DNA from: an uncultured Bryobacterales bacterium
GTDB taxonomy: Bacteria > Acidobacteriota > Terriglobia > Bryobacterales > UBA6623
NCBI GenBank assembly: GCA_951813605.1
Contig: OX638379.1
Span: 940,471-1,004,470, forward strand
Reading direction: 5' to 3'
DNA length: 64,000 nucleotides
Shown here in pieces: positions 28,257 through 36,862 of this stretch. A program made the translations under genes and the position numbers. A model generated the notes under the pieces. It was not told where the DNA came from, ran no database searches, and saw only the letters and a program-made list of their open reading frames with translations. Each line of letters starts with the position of its first letter. Within the stretch, counting starts at the first letter, position 1.

Positions 28257-29042
28257 TTAGTTTCCGTTGCTGCCATCCGCATCGTTGGAGTCGTTGTCGG
28301 CGGAATCACCAGACGCGCTGTCCTTACAGGCCGTGGCGAGTGCTTCGGGGGATGAAAGCTCAGGTGCCGCGTGAATTGCAATCTTGGCCACGGGATACCC
28401 CCAGTCGTAGATCTCCGCTGGGAAGCCCCCGCAACCGTGAATCCCGCTATGCACATGCACATTGCCCTCCGGGCCTTCCACCGCACAGGCTCCCCTGCGA
28501 GCGGGAGAAGGGCACCGCGCGGGAACTTCGGCGCAAAGCTCCGTGTTGCCTTCGGAGCCGGCGTCCCACCCACCCACGTATACCGTGCTGGTGCCGGAAC
28601 ACGGTACTTCGGCTCCCAGAAGAGAAACGAAGCCATCGTTCGTTATCTCCAGCATTGAAGCAGAGGAAATCAGCCGGTGGGCGGCATCGAACCTCACGTT
28701 AACCGTGGCCGTCTTGCCCGGATGGATGAACACTCCCAGCCTGGTCACGCTCAGCACTCCCGGTTCGGCGTTGAACTTGTTAATTAGACCAGTGGTGAGC
28801 CCGTCCTCTGCGAGCGAGGCCAATTCTTGGCTGGCTGGTTGCCCTGGAACGAACAGCGGCGGGGCATCACCCCTGTGCGATATGAAAACTGCGGGAGTGA
28901 GGATCTGCCCCTTGGTCAGATTGGTTACCGCAATAGTTGCTATAGCTGCCTCGGCGGGCTGCACTGCTTGGGCTAACGAATGATTCTGCGCACCCACCAA
29001 AAGGGGTATCACGACCATGCCTAGCGTACCTAAGCGCTTCAT
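28257..29042 (-). CDS. Secreted spondin-N domain protein with Ser/Asp/Asn-rich tail
   Basis: 261 residues with a signal peptide (VVIPLLVGAQNHSLA). The body matches bacterial Spondin_N domains (Pfam PF06468): AVTNLTKGQILTPAVFISH at the start, PGQPASQELASLAEDG, and paired cysteines at about 148, 169, 177, 186 and 205 that could form disulfides outside the cytoplasm. The final 20 residues are almost only S, D, N, A and G. In eukaryotes spondin domains are matrix-adhesion modules; bacterial members are uncharacterised and may mediate adhesion or metal binding. It stands alone. No clear promoter; no good ribosome binding site. Confidence 0.85.
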   Translation of the reverse strand: MKRLGTLGMVVIPLLVGAQNHSLAQAVQPAEAAIATIAVTNLTKGQILTPAVFISHRGDAPPLFVPGQPASQELASLAEDGLTTGLINKFNAEPGVLSVTRLGVFIHPGKTATVNVRFDAAHRLISSASMLEITNDGFVSLLGAEVPCSGTSTVYVGGWDAGSEGNTELCAEVPARCPSPARRGACAVEGPEGNVHVHSGIHGCGGFPAEIYDWGYPVAKIAIHAAPELSSPEALATACKDSASGDSADNDSNDADGSNGN

Positions 29043-29088
29043 TTTGCAAGCCTAACACGTGGATTTCCCGCCGCTCGCGTAGTTAGCC

Positions 29089-29631
29089 CTACGAAGACGG
29101 CCTGCGAGCCTTCACCTCACTGCGGCTTGTGTTTCTTGGCGAGCCCGGGCCCCTCTTCCCCGGGGGCTGTTTCCTTGGGGCCTTGCAGCGGTTTTGCACG
29201 AAGCCAGTTGGTTTCGGGCAGAGGGTTGTCCAAGCCCGGCTAGGTGCCGAGATCGGAAGGGAGTGATCGAGCCTCGCGATTAGCGAGCCGAGGCTCTGCA
29301 GCCCTTGCTCCGTTGGCCGTGCGTTTGCTCCCCGACGAAGGCGCGCGCTCGACCGGATGTGGCGGCAACTTCGCCTCGAGAGCGATTCGAGCCCGCCGTT
29401 CAAGATTAGTTTCCCAGTGGAGCCGTCGTCGAGGTGCGCTTCGCAATGCCAAAGGCCGAACTGGTCCGAGGCGAATCGCAACTTCAAGGGAGGGGCGTTG
29501 TCGCTAGGGACACAGATCGCGAATCGAAACCCTCGGGCGGCTTGTCGATAGCGTCCCGCTGGATATCCCAACCAGGACCGCAATAGGCCCTGCTGTTTCG
29601 GATTGAGGTCGTAGCGCGGTCCCGAGTGCAT
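29089..29631 (-). CDS. Hypothetical protein, weakly supported
   Basis: An open frame of about 180 codons (ATG at 29631 chosen, frame open further up) with G+C-rich third codon positions and protein-like stretches such as GFRFAICVPSDNAPP, DQFGLWHCEAHLDDG and GKLILNGGLESL. The C-terminal third becomes basic and low in complexity, and another open frame overlaps there, so a frameshift is possible. No family recognised and no ribosome binding site seen. It could be a decayed gene. Confidence 0.35.
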   Translation of the reverse strand: MHSGPRYDLNPKQQGLLRSWLGYPAGRYRQAARGFRFAICVPSDNAPPLKLRFASDQFGLWHCEAHLDDGSTGKLILNGGLESLSRRSCRHIRSSARLRRGANARPTEQGLQSLGSLIARLDHSLPISAPSRAWTTLCPKPTGFVQNRCKAPRKQPPGKRGPGSPRNTSRSEVKARRPSS

Positions 29632-29726
29632 CAATGGCGGGTGTCTGCCTAGGTGGGTTTGCGGCCAGCCCTGCAATGACGTCCGACCGCGACAGACTAA
29701 AGGAATGGTCTTCAATCAGGTGGGTC

Positions 29727-29732
29727 TATAAT
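29727..29732 (+). promoter_or_regulatory. -10 hexamer TATAAT, leaderless-type start
   Basis: A perfect TATAAT ends 10 nt before the ATG at 29743, which would put the transcription start within about 4 nt of the start codon. No TTGACA-like -35. Confidence 0.5.
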
Positions 29733-29742
29733 TTCGGCCAGC

Positions 29743-30984
29743 ATGAGTTTCCCCACCCGGCGTTCATTTCTCTCCTCGCTCGCGGCGGCCTCAATTCCCG
29801 CTTGGCTGGCGAGCTATCACCGACTTAGCGCCGCTGACCATCACAAGGTCAAGATCACGGATGTGAAGACTATGGTTCTGCAAGGCCCGCGAACGTACAC
29901 GTTGGTTCGCGTGGACACCGACGCGGGTGTCCACGGTCTAGCCGAAGCCTACGGCTCCCCCGGGCTCGGGGTCAAGGAAGAGATCCACGGCCTTCGTGAA
30001 TCGTTCATCGGCAAGGATCCGCTCCAGATCGATCGCCTCTACACCGGGTATCGCTACACCGACGGTAGTGCGCACGCACAGCAGCGGGCGATGAGCGGCA
30101 TCGAAATGGCCCTCTGGGACTTGGCCGGCAAGCTGCTCGATGTGCCCACCTACAAATTGCTCGGCGGCAAGTTCCGCGACCGGGTTCGCCTCTATGACCA
30201 CTCGCATCCGGACGATTTCTTCGACAAAGCCGTTCTTCGCGACTGGGCGGTACAAGTCAAGGAAAGCCCTTTCGGGATCAACATGCACAAGTTCGGCCCG
30301 TTGCGAAACAGCCCCGGTATCGATCCCGGTCGCGACCCTTCAAACCGCATGCTCTCGAGCGGCGAACTCCGCCGCCTGCGTCAAGGGTTCGAGAACTGCC
30401 GGGAGGCGCTGGGCTTCGAGCATGACATCCTGATCGGCTGTCACTGGGAGTTTGACCTGCGCAGTTCGATCGACATGGCGGTTGCGTTAAAGGACGTCAA
30501 GCCGCGATTCCTGGAAGACCCGCTCCCGGTCGCGTATTCCGAGAGCTGGAAACGATTGGCGGAGATGTCGCCGGTACCCATATGCACGGGGGAGAACTGG
30601 ATGCGTCGCGCCGACGCCTTGCCGTTTGTGATCAATGCAGCAATTGACATCCTTCACCCGGACCTGCGCAACTCGGGCGGGTTTCTCGAGAACAAGCGGA
30701 TGGCCGATCTCGCTGACCTGTACTTCCTGCCCATGGCCAATCACAACACTGGCAGCATCGTCAATGGCATGGCGACCGTCCACTGGGCTTCGACAATTCG
30801 CGACTACTTCGCGTGCGAAACTGTCTTCTTCAATGGCGGCTGGATGGACGACGTCATTGTGCATGACGGGCCTCTGGCGAGCGATGGCTTCGTTGAAGTT
30901 CCAGAAAAGCCAGGTCTCGGAATTGAACTTGATCCCGACGTTGTCAAAGCTCACCTCGCCGATGGCGAGACCTGGTGGGGCTAG
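29743..30984 (+). CDS. Tat-exported enolase-superfamily enzyme (galactonate/mannonate dehydratase-like), one metal ligand altered
   Basis: 413 residues. Twin-arginine signal (PTRRSFLSS) then a capping domain and barrel of the mandelate racemase/muconate lactonizing family. Second and third metal-ligand blocks are normal: FLEDPLP (Glu258) and CTGENW (Glu284); MANHNTGS carries the usual His. The first block reads ILIGCHWEFD, where close relatives usually have DCHW or DFHG, so the ligand Asp is Gly232 (codon GGC, one base from GAC). Relatives dehydrate sugar acids such as galactonate. The change may abolish or alter metal binding. Monocistronic, with a perfect TATAAT just upstream. Confidence 0.87.
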   Translation: MSFPTRRSFLSSLAAASIPAWLASYHRLSAADHHKVKITDVKTMVLQGPRTYTLVRVDTDAGVHGLAEAYGSPGLGVKEEIHGLRESFIGKDPLQIDRLYTGYRYTDGSAHAQQRAMSGIEMALWDLAGKLLDVPTYKLLGGKFRDRVRLYDHSHPDDFFDKAVLRDWAVQVKESPFGINMHKFGPLRNSPGIDPGRDPSNRMLSSGELRRLRQGFENCREALGFEHDILIGCHWEFDLRSSIDMAVALKDVKPRFLEDPLPVAYSESWKRLAEMSPVPICTGENWMRRADALPFVINAAIDILHPDLRNSGGFLENKRMADLADLYFLPMANHNTGSIVNGMATVHWASTIRDYFACETVFFNGGWMDDVIVHDGPLASDGFVEVPEKPGLGIELDPDVVKAHLADGETWWG

Positions 30985-31210
30985 ATCGGCAGGTTGTCCC
31001 GCCACTCCAGTTAGAGCGAGGCGTACCGCCCGGCGACAGCCGGTATCGTCCTCGCTCGGAGTTTGGGGCATGCCGTCCGAAAATACCCGTCACTGCCCCC
31101 GGAACGGCAATTCCAGCTTTTAAGTTCCACTTGACATTGAAGCTGGTAGGACACCCGGCAACGAGGCGGGGACTCGGCGGGTTGCATACCGCATTGGGCG
31201 AGTCAATGCA

Positions 31211-33154
31211 TTACTGATAAAAGGGTTCGCCCTTGAGCCATCTTGGCCCGTATCGAGGTTGAGTGTGGCCGACCTCGAGTGCACCTAGGTCCGGGGCGGT
31301 GCCCGTGAATTGATCGTTGACTGTGGGAATTCTGACCCCGGCGTCGACGGCCTTGCTCCCTGGTTTGAGCCGAAAGTTCAGATCCTTTGCGTGGTACACG
31401 GCGTGGCGCATGGACGGGTCAGGCGGTGCCATCTGTTCGAAGATGTCGAAGTCAACTCCGAGACCGTGCTGTTCCTGCCCGGTCGCTGCCCGGAATTCCT
31501 CCAGCGTTGCGAATATCCGCCAGTCCCCGGAAGTAGGTTCGTAAACCGTCTCGCTTCCTTGGGGAGAGAGCCAACGGTACTGTCTGGCGACTCCCTTGTT
31601 GGGCCGGAACCCGTTGTAGTCCGAGCTGTAGGCCTCGGTCGCGTTCGACCACGTCATTACACCGCGGTCCGGCGTATCGCGTCCTAGGAAAAGGTTGTTG
31701 CGATAGTTCATGTTAGATGACGGATCGCTCGCGACCTGCTCGCCAATGATCGTGTTGTGAAAGGCGAATAGGCCTGCCGCCTTGGCGGAGAACTTGAAGG
31801 CGACGCCGCTGGGGACGTGGTAGAGGAGGTTCCGGATGAAATAGGCCGGCCCGCCGAAGACCGGCTGCGAGCTGTAGCCGCCATGGGCCGCGTTGACGCC
31901 CCGGTTGTTGTAGACACGGATGTTGTGGACGCCGCCATCGGTTTCGATGAAGTCGTCGCCGGACATGTGGACGTCGTTGTTGTGAATGTCGATCGAGGAG
32001 GCGCGCCGGTGGGGATCGGGCTCGGGCGTGCCGTAGGTTGAGATGCCGATGCCGTCGTGGAAATACGCGATGGCATTGTGGGCGATCACGTGGCCGGGTC
32101 CGTAAACCTTGACGGCATAGTAGCTACGCACTGCGTGCGAGCCGTACGGGCCAGCGCTGCGCCAAAGCGGGCCGGTCCACCCGACGAGCAGGTTGCGTTG
32201 CTCGGTTCGGCCCAGAAAAATGTTGTCGGCGATGTAGAAGTCGCTTGATCCGGCATATTCAGTCCATACACCGAAACCGATATCTTCGAAACGGCAGTTC
32301 TTGACGGTGAGGCCGACGGCACCTGTTACGGCCTTGAATCCGGCGAAAATGGCTATGTCGGTGTTGCGAAACGTAAGTCCGTCAAAGATGTGGTGGGCGG
32401 AGGCGCTGACGTCGAACAGGCGGTGGTTGCCGGCTCCGTCGAAAACCACCTCCCCGTCGCCGGCAGCCCGGATCGTTATCGGTTTTTCGGGCGTGGCCTT
32501 GATAGTGAGCCAGTTCGTGCCGTCGAAGGGCGTCATCATCGGATCGACGTAGTTCAGTCTGTCGTTCCGGTAGAGGCCGGCATGAACCACGATGCTGTCG
32601 CCCGGCTTCACAGGGCGCTCCCAGACGACATTCCAGTCCCCAAGGCCGGCACCGTAGTAGGCCTGCAGCAAGCTCGTGAAATGGGGTTCCTGTTTGTCGC
32701 CCTCGTGATCGGGCGGATAGACGTGCAGGGTGTTGCCTCCTTCGTACGGCTGCGGCTCGCTGCGCGTCTTGACCTGGACGATCTGATTGGTGTTGCCTGT
32801 CGCCCCGTCGGGATCGCTGAGCTTGAAACGGCACTCGTATTCGGTGCCGGGATCGAGGTTGAGGATGCTGCCCGCGAAACCATCGGGCACGGTGTACTCG
32901 AGACGTTCCCGCGTGCGGAAGACGCGCTCGCCTCCAATACGAACCAAGGGCAGTGCCTCACGCCAGGAGGAATCGCCTGCCTTGCGGAAGTCGACCGAGA
33001 CCGAAGCGTTGCGATTTTCGTCGCCGGCAATGGACCACTCGAAGCCGAGGTTATGGAGTGTCGGATGTTCGACTGTGAAGCGGCCGGCCTGGGTGGCCTC
33101 CTGAGCGTGGGCGGCGACCGCAAGGAGGCAAAGCAAGGGCAGAAGCGTGCGCAT
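31211..33154 (-). CDS. Secreted right-handed parallel beta-helix protein (polysaccharide lyase/glycosidase-like)
   Basis: 647 residues with a signal peptide (LLPLLCLLAVAAHA). Residues about 25-135 look like a fibronectin-III-type beta-sandwich ending before PYEGGNTLHVYP. A parallel beta-helix spans about 140-560, recognisable from repeating short strands and Asn turns (VKNCRFEDIGFGV, IDIHNNDVHMSG, IRVYNNRGVN, YRNNLFLG). The C-terminus ends FTGTAPDLGALEVG, a closing motif common in such secreted helices. Known beta-helix enzymes cleave pectin, alginate or chondroitin; the substrate here is not readable. TAGAAT lies 8 nt before the ATG. Confidence 0.87.
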   Translation of the reverse strand: MRTLLPLLCLLAVAAHAQEATQAGRFTVEHPTLHNLGFEWSIAGDENRNASVSVDFRKAGDSSWREALPLVRIGGERVFRTRERLEYTVPDGFAGSILNLDPGTEYECRFKLSDPDGATGNTNQIVQVKTRSEPQPYEGGNTLHVYPPDHEGDKQEPHFTSLLQAYYGAGLGDWNVVWERPVKPGDSIVVHAGLYRNDRLNYVDPMMTPFDGTNWLTIKATPEKPITIRAAGDGEVVFDGAGNHRLFDVSASAHHIFDGLTFRNTDIAIFAGFKAVTGAVGLTVKNCRFEDIGFGVWTEYAGSSDFYIADNIFLGRTEQRNLLVGWTGPLWRSAGPYGSHAVRSYYAVKVYGPGHVIAHNAIAYFHDGIGISTYGTPEPDPHRRASSIDIHNNDVHMSGDDFIETDGGVHNIRVYNNRGVNAAHGGYSSQPVFGGPAYFIRNLLYHVPSGVAFKFSAKAAGLFAFHNTIIGEQVASDPSSNMNYRNNLFLGRDTPDRGVMTWSNATEAYSSDYNGFRPNKGVARQYRWLSPQGSETVYEPTSGDWRIFATLEEFRAATGQEQHGLGVDFDIFEQMAPPDPSMRHAVYHAKDLNFRLKPGSKAVDAGVRIPTVNDQFTGTAPDLGALEVGHTQPRYGPRWLKGEPFYQ

Positions 33155-33162
33155 ATGGCACG

Positions 33163-33168
33163 ATTCTA
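33163..33168 (-). promoter_or_regulatory. -10-like hexamer TAGAAT, leaderless-type start
   Basis: On the minus strand TAGAAT ends 8 nt before the beta-helix gene start at 33154. Confidence 0.4.
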
Positions 33169-33373
33169 GGTCAGATATTCGGCGCGCCGCTACGGTTTCC
33201 CACCGGCTGTCGCCGCGTTGTCGAGCCTGTGCCGGCTTCCAGGGACTGAAAGGACCCGTCTCGTCCCTGCTCGCGGCGGAGGCCGACTGATTGCGGAACG
33301 CAGTCCTGCGAGGAATCCGGCAGATGCGGCTTCCCCGTGCTGGCTACGCCTTTGGATCCCTCGCCGCCAGTCA

Positions 33374-34843
33374 TCAGTAGCTGTCGACGCGCTGGCGCAT
33401 CTCTTCGACGAAAGCCGGGTCAAGCAAGGGATCGCCGGTCGTGTGGCGCCAGTCCTGCAAGGCCGCCTGCAATCGTTCCAAGGCCTCGGCGTGGTCCGGT
33501 TCGGCGGCGAGATTCCGGAACTCCCAGGGGTCTTCTTCCAAGTCGTACAGTTCGAACTCCGGGGGGCTTGCGAGGATGTCGAAGGCATGCCGTACCGGCG
33601 TCCCCTCGTAGCGTGCCTCGCGGGAAGCCAAGTACCCCAGGTCGCCGTCGATGGCGATTCTGGGGCTCTCTTTCTCTGCCAGCAGGTTGTGGATCAGCTT
33701 GTACCGGTGGTCGCGAATGGCGCGTCGGGGAAACCATGGCGGCCCGTGCATGTGGAACTCCGCCGCAAGGTACTCGCGCCACCGTGCGTCGGGATCCTCC
33801 AGGACCGGCCGCAGCGACATCCCTTGCATCTCGACAGCGGGGAGCGCTCCAGTCGCGTCTAGGATCGTCGGCAGGATATCGACGGTCGAGGCCATCGCCA
33901 TGCTTCGCACGGGCTTTGAGATTCCGGGCCAGCGTACTAGGAAGGGAACACGCAAGCCGCCCTCGTAAACCGTCGTCTTGCCGCGGTCGAACGGCGGTCC
34001 GTGGTCGCCGGTCAGGATCACCAGCGTGTCACCGGAGTGTCCCTGGCGCTCGAGCGCGCCCAGAAGCAGCCCGACGCCGATATCGACGCGCTGGACTTCG
34101 TTGTAGTAACCGGCAACTCGCTCGCGCTGTTCCGGCGTGTCGATCCTTTGGAACGGGAACACCGTCTTTTCGCTCGGCTCAACCAGAGTTGAGGGAATGC
34201 CCTCGAATCGATCGAGGAAACTCCAGTCCCCGATCACCTCCCGTGTCTGCGGGTCTCGTTCGCGGTAGGCGTGGGGATCGGTGTAGTTCACCATCAAGAA
34301 GAACGGAGTCTCCTCCCCATTGCCAATGAACTCTTCGGCAACCACGGCCATCCCCTTTACGTCGCGGGCATTCACCCTCGAGCGGACATCCCACTGGAAC
34401 TTGTCCTCCGGGTCGACGTGCAACTTGCCGATAAGGCCGGTTCGATAGCCGGCTCTCTTGAGGATGTTCGGAATGGTGGCGTCGTGCAGGTGCGGGTGAA
34501 GACTGAAGTCCGAGGCGTTGGTCAGCCCGAACTGCCCGTTGCTGTGCACGTAGAGGCCAGTAAACATCGCGCTGCGGGAAGGGCTGCACGACGCTTGCGC
34601 CACGTAAGCGATCTCGAACTGGACACCGCTGCCGGCAAGGGCGTCGAGGTTCGGCGTCTTGATGACATTGTCCCCGTACGCGCTCAGTTGCAGCCCGAGA
34701 TCATCGGCCGTGATGAGCAGCACATTGAGCCGAGACGCCATTTCGACTGGCTCGCGCGAGCACGCTATGGATCCAAGCAGCAAGATTGCCAGCGCAATTC
34801 GTCCTGTCGATCCCGTGGTTCCTGAAGACTGTGAATCCTGCAC
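33374..34843 (-). CDS. Type-I sulfatase, C-S-P-S-R, probable lipoprotein
   Basis: 489 residues from a GTG at 34843, chosen because GGGGAG (34851-34856) lies 7 nt upstream and the start opens a signal segment (RIALAILLLGSIAC28, a loose lipobox). A longer in-frame start would overlap the divergent gene's leader. Metal-site LLITADDLG; formylglycine motif CSPSRSAMFTGLY (Cys86); GKLHVDPED in place of GKWHLG, as in heparan/N-sulfoglucosamine-type sulfatases; LTGDHGPPFDRGKTTVYEGG near the catalytic Asp/His. Divergent to the next sulfatase, sharing a 223-nt intergenic region. Confidence 0.93.
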   Translation of the reverse strand: MQDSQSSGTTGSTGRIALAILLLGSIACSREPVEMASRLNVLLITADDLGLQLSAYGDNVIKTPNLDALAGSGVQFEIAYVAQASCSPSRSAMFTGLYVHSNGQFGLTNASDFSLHPHLHDATIPNILKRAGYRTGLIGKLHVDPEDKFQWDVRSRVNARDVKGMAVVAEEFIGNGEETPFFLMVNYTDPHAYRERDPQTREVIGDWSFLDRFEGIPSTLVEPSEKTVFPFQRIDTPEQRERVAGYYNEVQRVDIGVGLLLGALERQGHSGDTLVILTGDHGPPFDRGKTTVYEGGLRVPFLVRWPGISKPVRSMAMASTVDILPTILDATGALPAVEMQGMSLRPVLEDPDARWREYLAAEFHMHGPPWFPRRAIRDHRYKLIHNLLAEKESPRIAIDGDLGYLASREARYEGTPVRHAFDILASPPEFELYDLEEDPWEFRNLAAEPDHAEALERLQAALQDWRHTTGDPLLDPAFVEEMRQRVDSY

Positions 34844-35053
34844 TTCAATACTCCCCTTCAATATCGCTTGAGTGTCTCGCGAGGTCGGGCCGCCACTCCG
34901 CCGGCACCACATGCCTCATGCATGCGAAGTTTCCCGGCGTCGCTTCAATGACTTCCCTTGCAGCATAGGCGAATTTGCCTCGTCCTCCTTGATGCCGAGC
35001 GGACCCGTCGTCCGCGGGAGTGTCCACTCGTCAAGCGCGCCGGCTGTCGCGAC

Positions 35054-35059
35054 TATAAT
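35054..35059 (+). promoter_or_regulatory. -10 hexamer TATAAT, leaderless-type start
   Basis: A perfect TATAAT ends 7 nt before the GTG at 35067, so the transcript would begin at or next to the start codon. It supports choosing this GTG. Confidence 0.5.
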
Positions 35060-35066
35060 CCGGGTC

Positions 35067-36473
35067 GTGCCCCTTGGCTTGATCCTCCTGCTGACGGCGC
35101 TGGCCTGCGGTGCCTCGGCCCAGCCGACCAACATCCTGATCTTCATAGCCGATGATCAGGGCGAGGGAGACCTGTCGATTTACGGGCACCCCACGCTGCG
35201 CACCCCGAATGTTGACCGGCTCGCCCGCGAGGGGATGCGCTTCGACAACGCCTTCCTGACGATCTCTTCGTGCAGCCCTTCGCGGTCCAGCATTCTTACG
35301 GGCCGCTACCCCCACTCGACCGGGGCCGAGGACCTTCATATGCCCTTGCCGGCCGAGCAACGGACGATCGCGCGCCGCCTCCGGGACGAGAGCTACTACA
35401 GCATGTCCGTTGGAAAGTGGCATCTCGGCGAAGCCGAACGGGAGCACTGGGACGTCGTCGTCGACTGCCCCGGCAAGGACACCGCCATCGAGGCTATCAA
35501 GGCGCTCTCGGAGCGTCCTGCGAACCGGCCCTTTTTCTTCTGGGTCGCCTCGAAGGACCCGCATCGTCCGTTCGACGAAGACGCCGTTCCGGACCCCCAC
35601 GACCCGGCTGACGTCGTTGTTCCGCCCTACCTGCCCGACCATCCCCTGATTCGTAAAGACCTCGCGCTTTACTACGACGAGGTAACGCGGTTCGACTCGC
35701 ACGTCGGAAAAGTCATGGCCGAACTGGAACGCCAGGGCATCCTTGACCGGACCCTCATCGCCTACATTTCGGACAATGGGATGCCCTTTCCGCGCGCGAA
35801 GACGACGCTTTACGACTCTGGCATCCGCACGCCACTGATCGTTCGGCTGCCGGGGGCCGTCCCTGCGAGAACCGTCCAGAAAGGCCTGTTCAGCGTGGTG
35901 GACCTTGCTCCCACGCTGCTTGACTTGGTCGGCTTCGGACTCGGCTCGGCCCAAGGCAGGAGCGCGGCCGCAATGCTGCGCAATCCTGAAGCTCCCGGGC
36001 GCGACGCGATCTACGCCGAAGCCAACTGGCATGACTTCGAGCAATTCAGCCGCGCGGTCCGAACGGAACGCTTCCTGCTCATTCGAAACTACTACTGGAA
36101 AAAACCCTTGTGGAACAGCGTCGACTCGATCAACTCCATCACCTGGTCGGGGTACCTACGGATGCAGCGAGCCGGTCGCTTGACGGAGGCCCAACAGTTC
36201 ATCTTGCGCGAGCCTCGCCCGTATGAGGAGTTGTACGACTTGCAGGTCGATCCGATATCGCTCCGGAGCGTTGTGGACGATCCAGCGTACCGGGCTGATC
36301 TGAACACGCTCAGGTCGCTCCTGGACAACTGGCGGGTAGAGACTGGCGATGTCATGCCCGCTCAGCCGCGTCGCGACGGCTGGACTCGCGACGGCGTCCC
36401 TCTGCCGCATAACCACCCGTGGCATGAGCGCTATATCGAAGCGGGTGGCCGTAGCAGCTTCGAGAAGTTCTAG
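35067..36473 (+). CDS. Type-I sulfatase, C-S-P-S-R
   Basis: 468 residues from GTG 35067, which opens a signal peptide (LILLLTALACGASAQ). The frame is open 65 codons further upstream, but that stretch has no signal and would cover the divergent sulfatase's start. Metal-site IFIADDQGEGD; formylglycine motif CSPSRSSILTGRYP (Cys69); GKWHLG; AYISDNGMPFPRAKTTLYDSG. The sequence is of the heparan/N-sulfoglucosamine-like group. With its divergent partner it forms a pair of related sulfatases next to a beta-helix protein and a glycosidase. Confidence 0.92.
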   Translation: MPLGLILLLTALACGASAQPTNILIFIADDQGEGDLSIYGHPTLRTPNVDRLAREGMRFDNAFLTISSCSPSRSSILTGRYPHSTGAEDLHMPLPAEQRTIARRLRDESYYSMSVGKWHLGEAEREHWDVVVDCPGKDTAIEAIKALSERPANRPFFFWVASKDPHRPFDEDAVPDPHDPADVVVPPYLPDHPLIRKDLALYYDEVTRFDSHVGKVMAELERQGILDRTLIAYISDNGMPFPRAKTTLYDSGIRTPLIVRLPGAVPARTVQKGLFSVVDLAPTLLDLVGFGLGSAQGRSAAAMLRNPEAPGRDAIYAEANWHDFEQFSRAVRTERFLLIRNYYWKKPLWNSVDSINSITWSGYLRMQRAGRLTEAQQFILREPRPYEELYDLQVDPISLRSVVDDPAYRADLNTLRSLLDNWRVETGDVMPAQPRRDGWTRDGVPLPHNHPWHERYIEAGGRSSFEKF

Positions 36474-36862
36474 CGTGGCGGAACGCTCCGGAACCGGGCG
36501 AACCTGCGATTCGTGCAGTGCGCCCTGGCCGAATCCCAACCCAGTTTCCGTTGTGCCATCGGCAGCGCCTCGAATGACCCGCCCACGGGACCCTGGACAG
36601 GCCTTGGCGGGAAACGTGGCCCGTGCAAGCAGGCATGATTCCTTGCTCGATGGTGGATCTGAAACCGGCGACTGCAGTGGTATGCTTTGCATGGCTTTTT
36701 TCCGGAGACGGCGAGGGCCGCTTTACTGGCCAAGCCCAGGAGCGGTGCACGCTGATCCCCGCTTCAATCGCGGACGAGGGCAGGGCCTAGAACCAGGCCT
36801 GGCAAACTTGCGGTCCAGCCGCGGACCTGGATCGAAGCCTGATCCGCGAATGGAGGAAAGCA
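36474..36862. other. Intergenic interval, 389 bp
   Basis: Between the sulfatase and the apiosidase-like gene on the same strand. Minus-strand open frames here are not recognisable. The only clear signal is GGAGG at 36852-36856 for the downstream gene. Confidence 0.5.

Noticed and set aside
35031-36044. 337-codon open frame antisense to a sulfatase
   Set aside because: Same reasoning: the sense strand encodes a complete sulfatase with all motifs.
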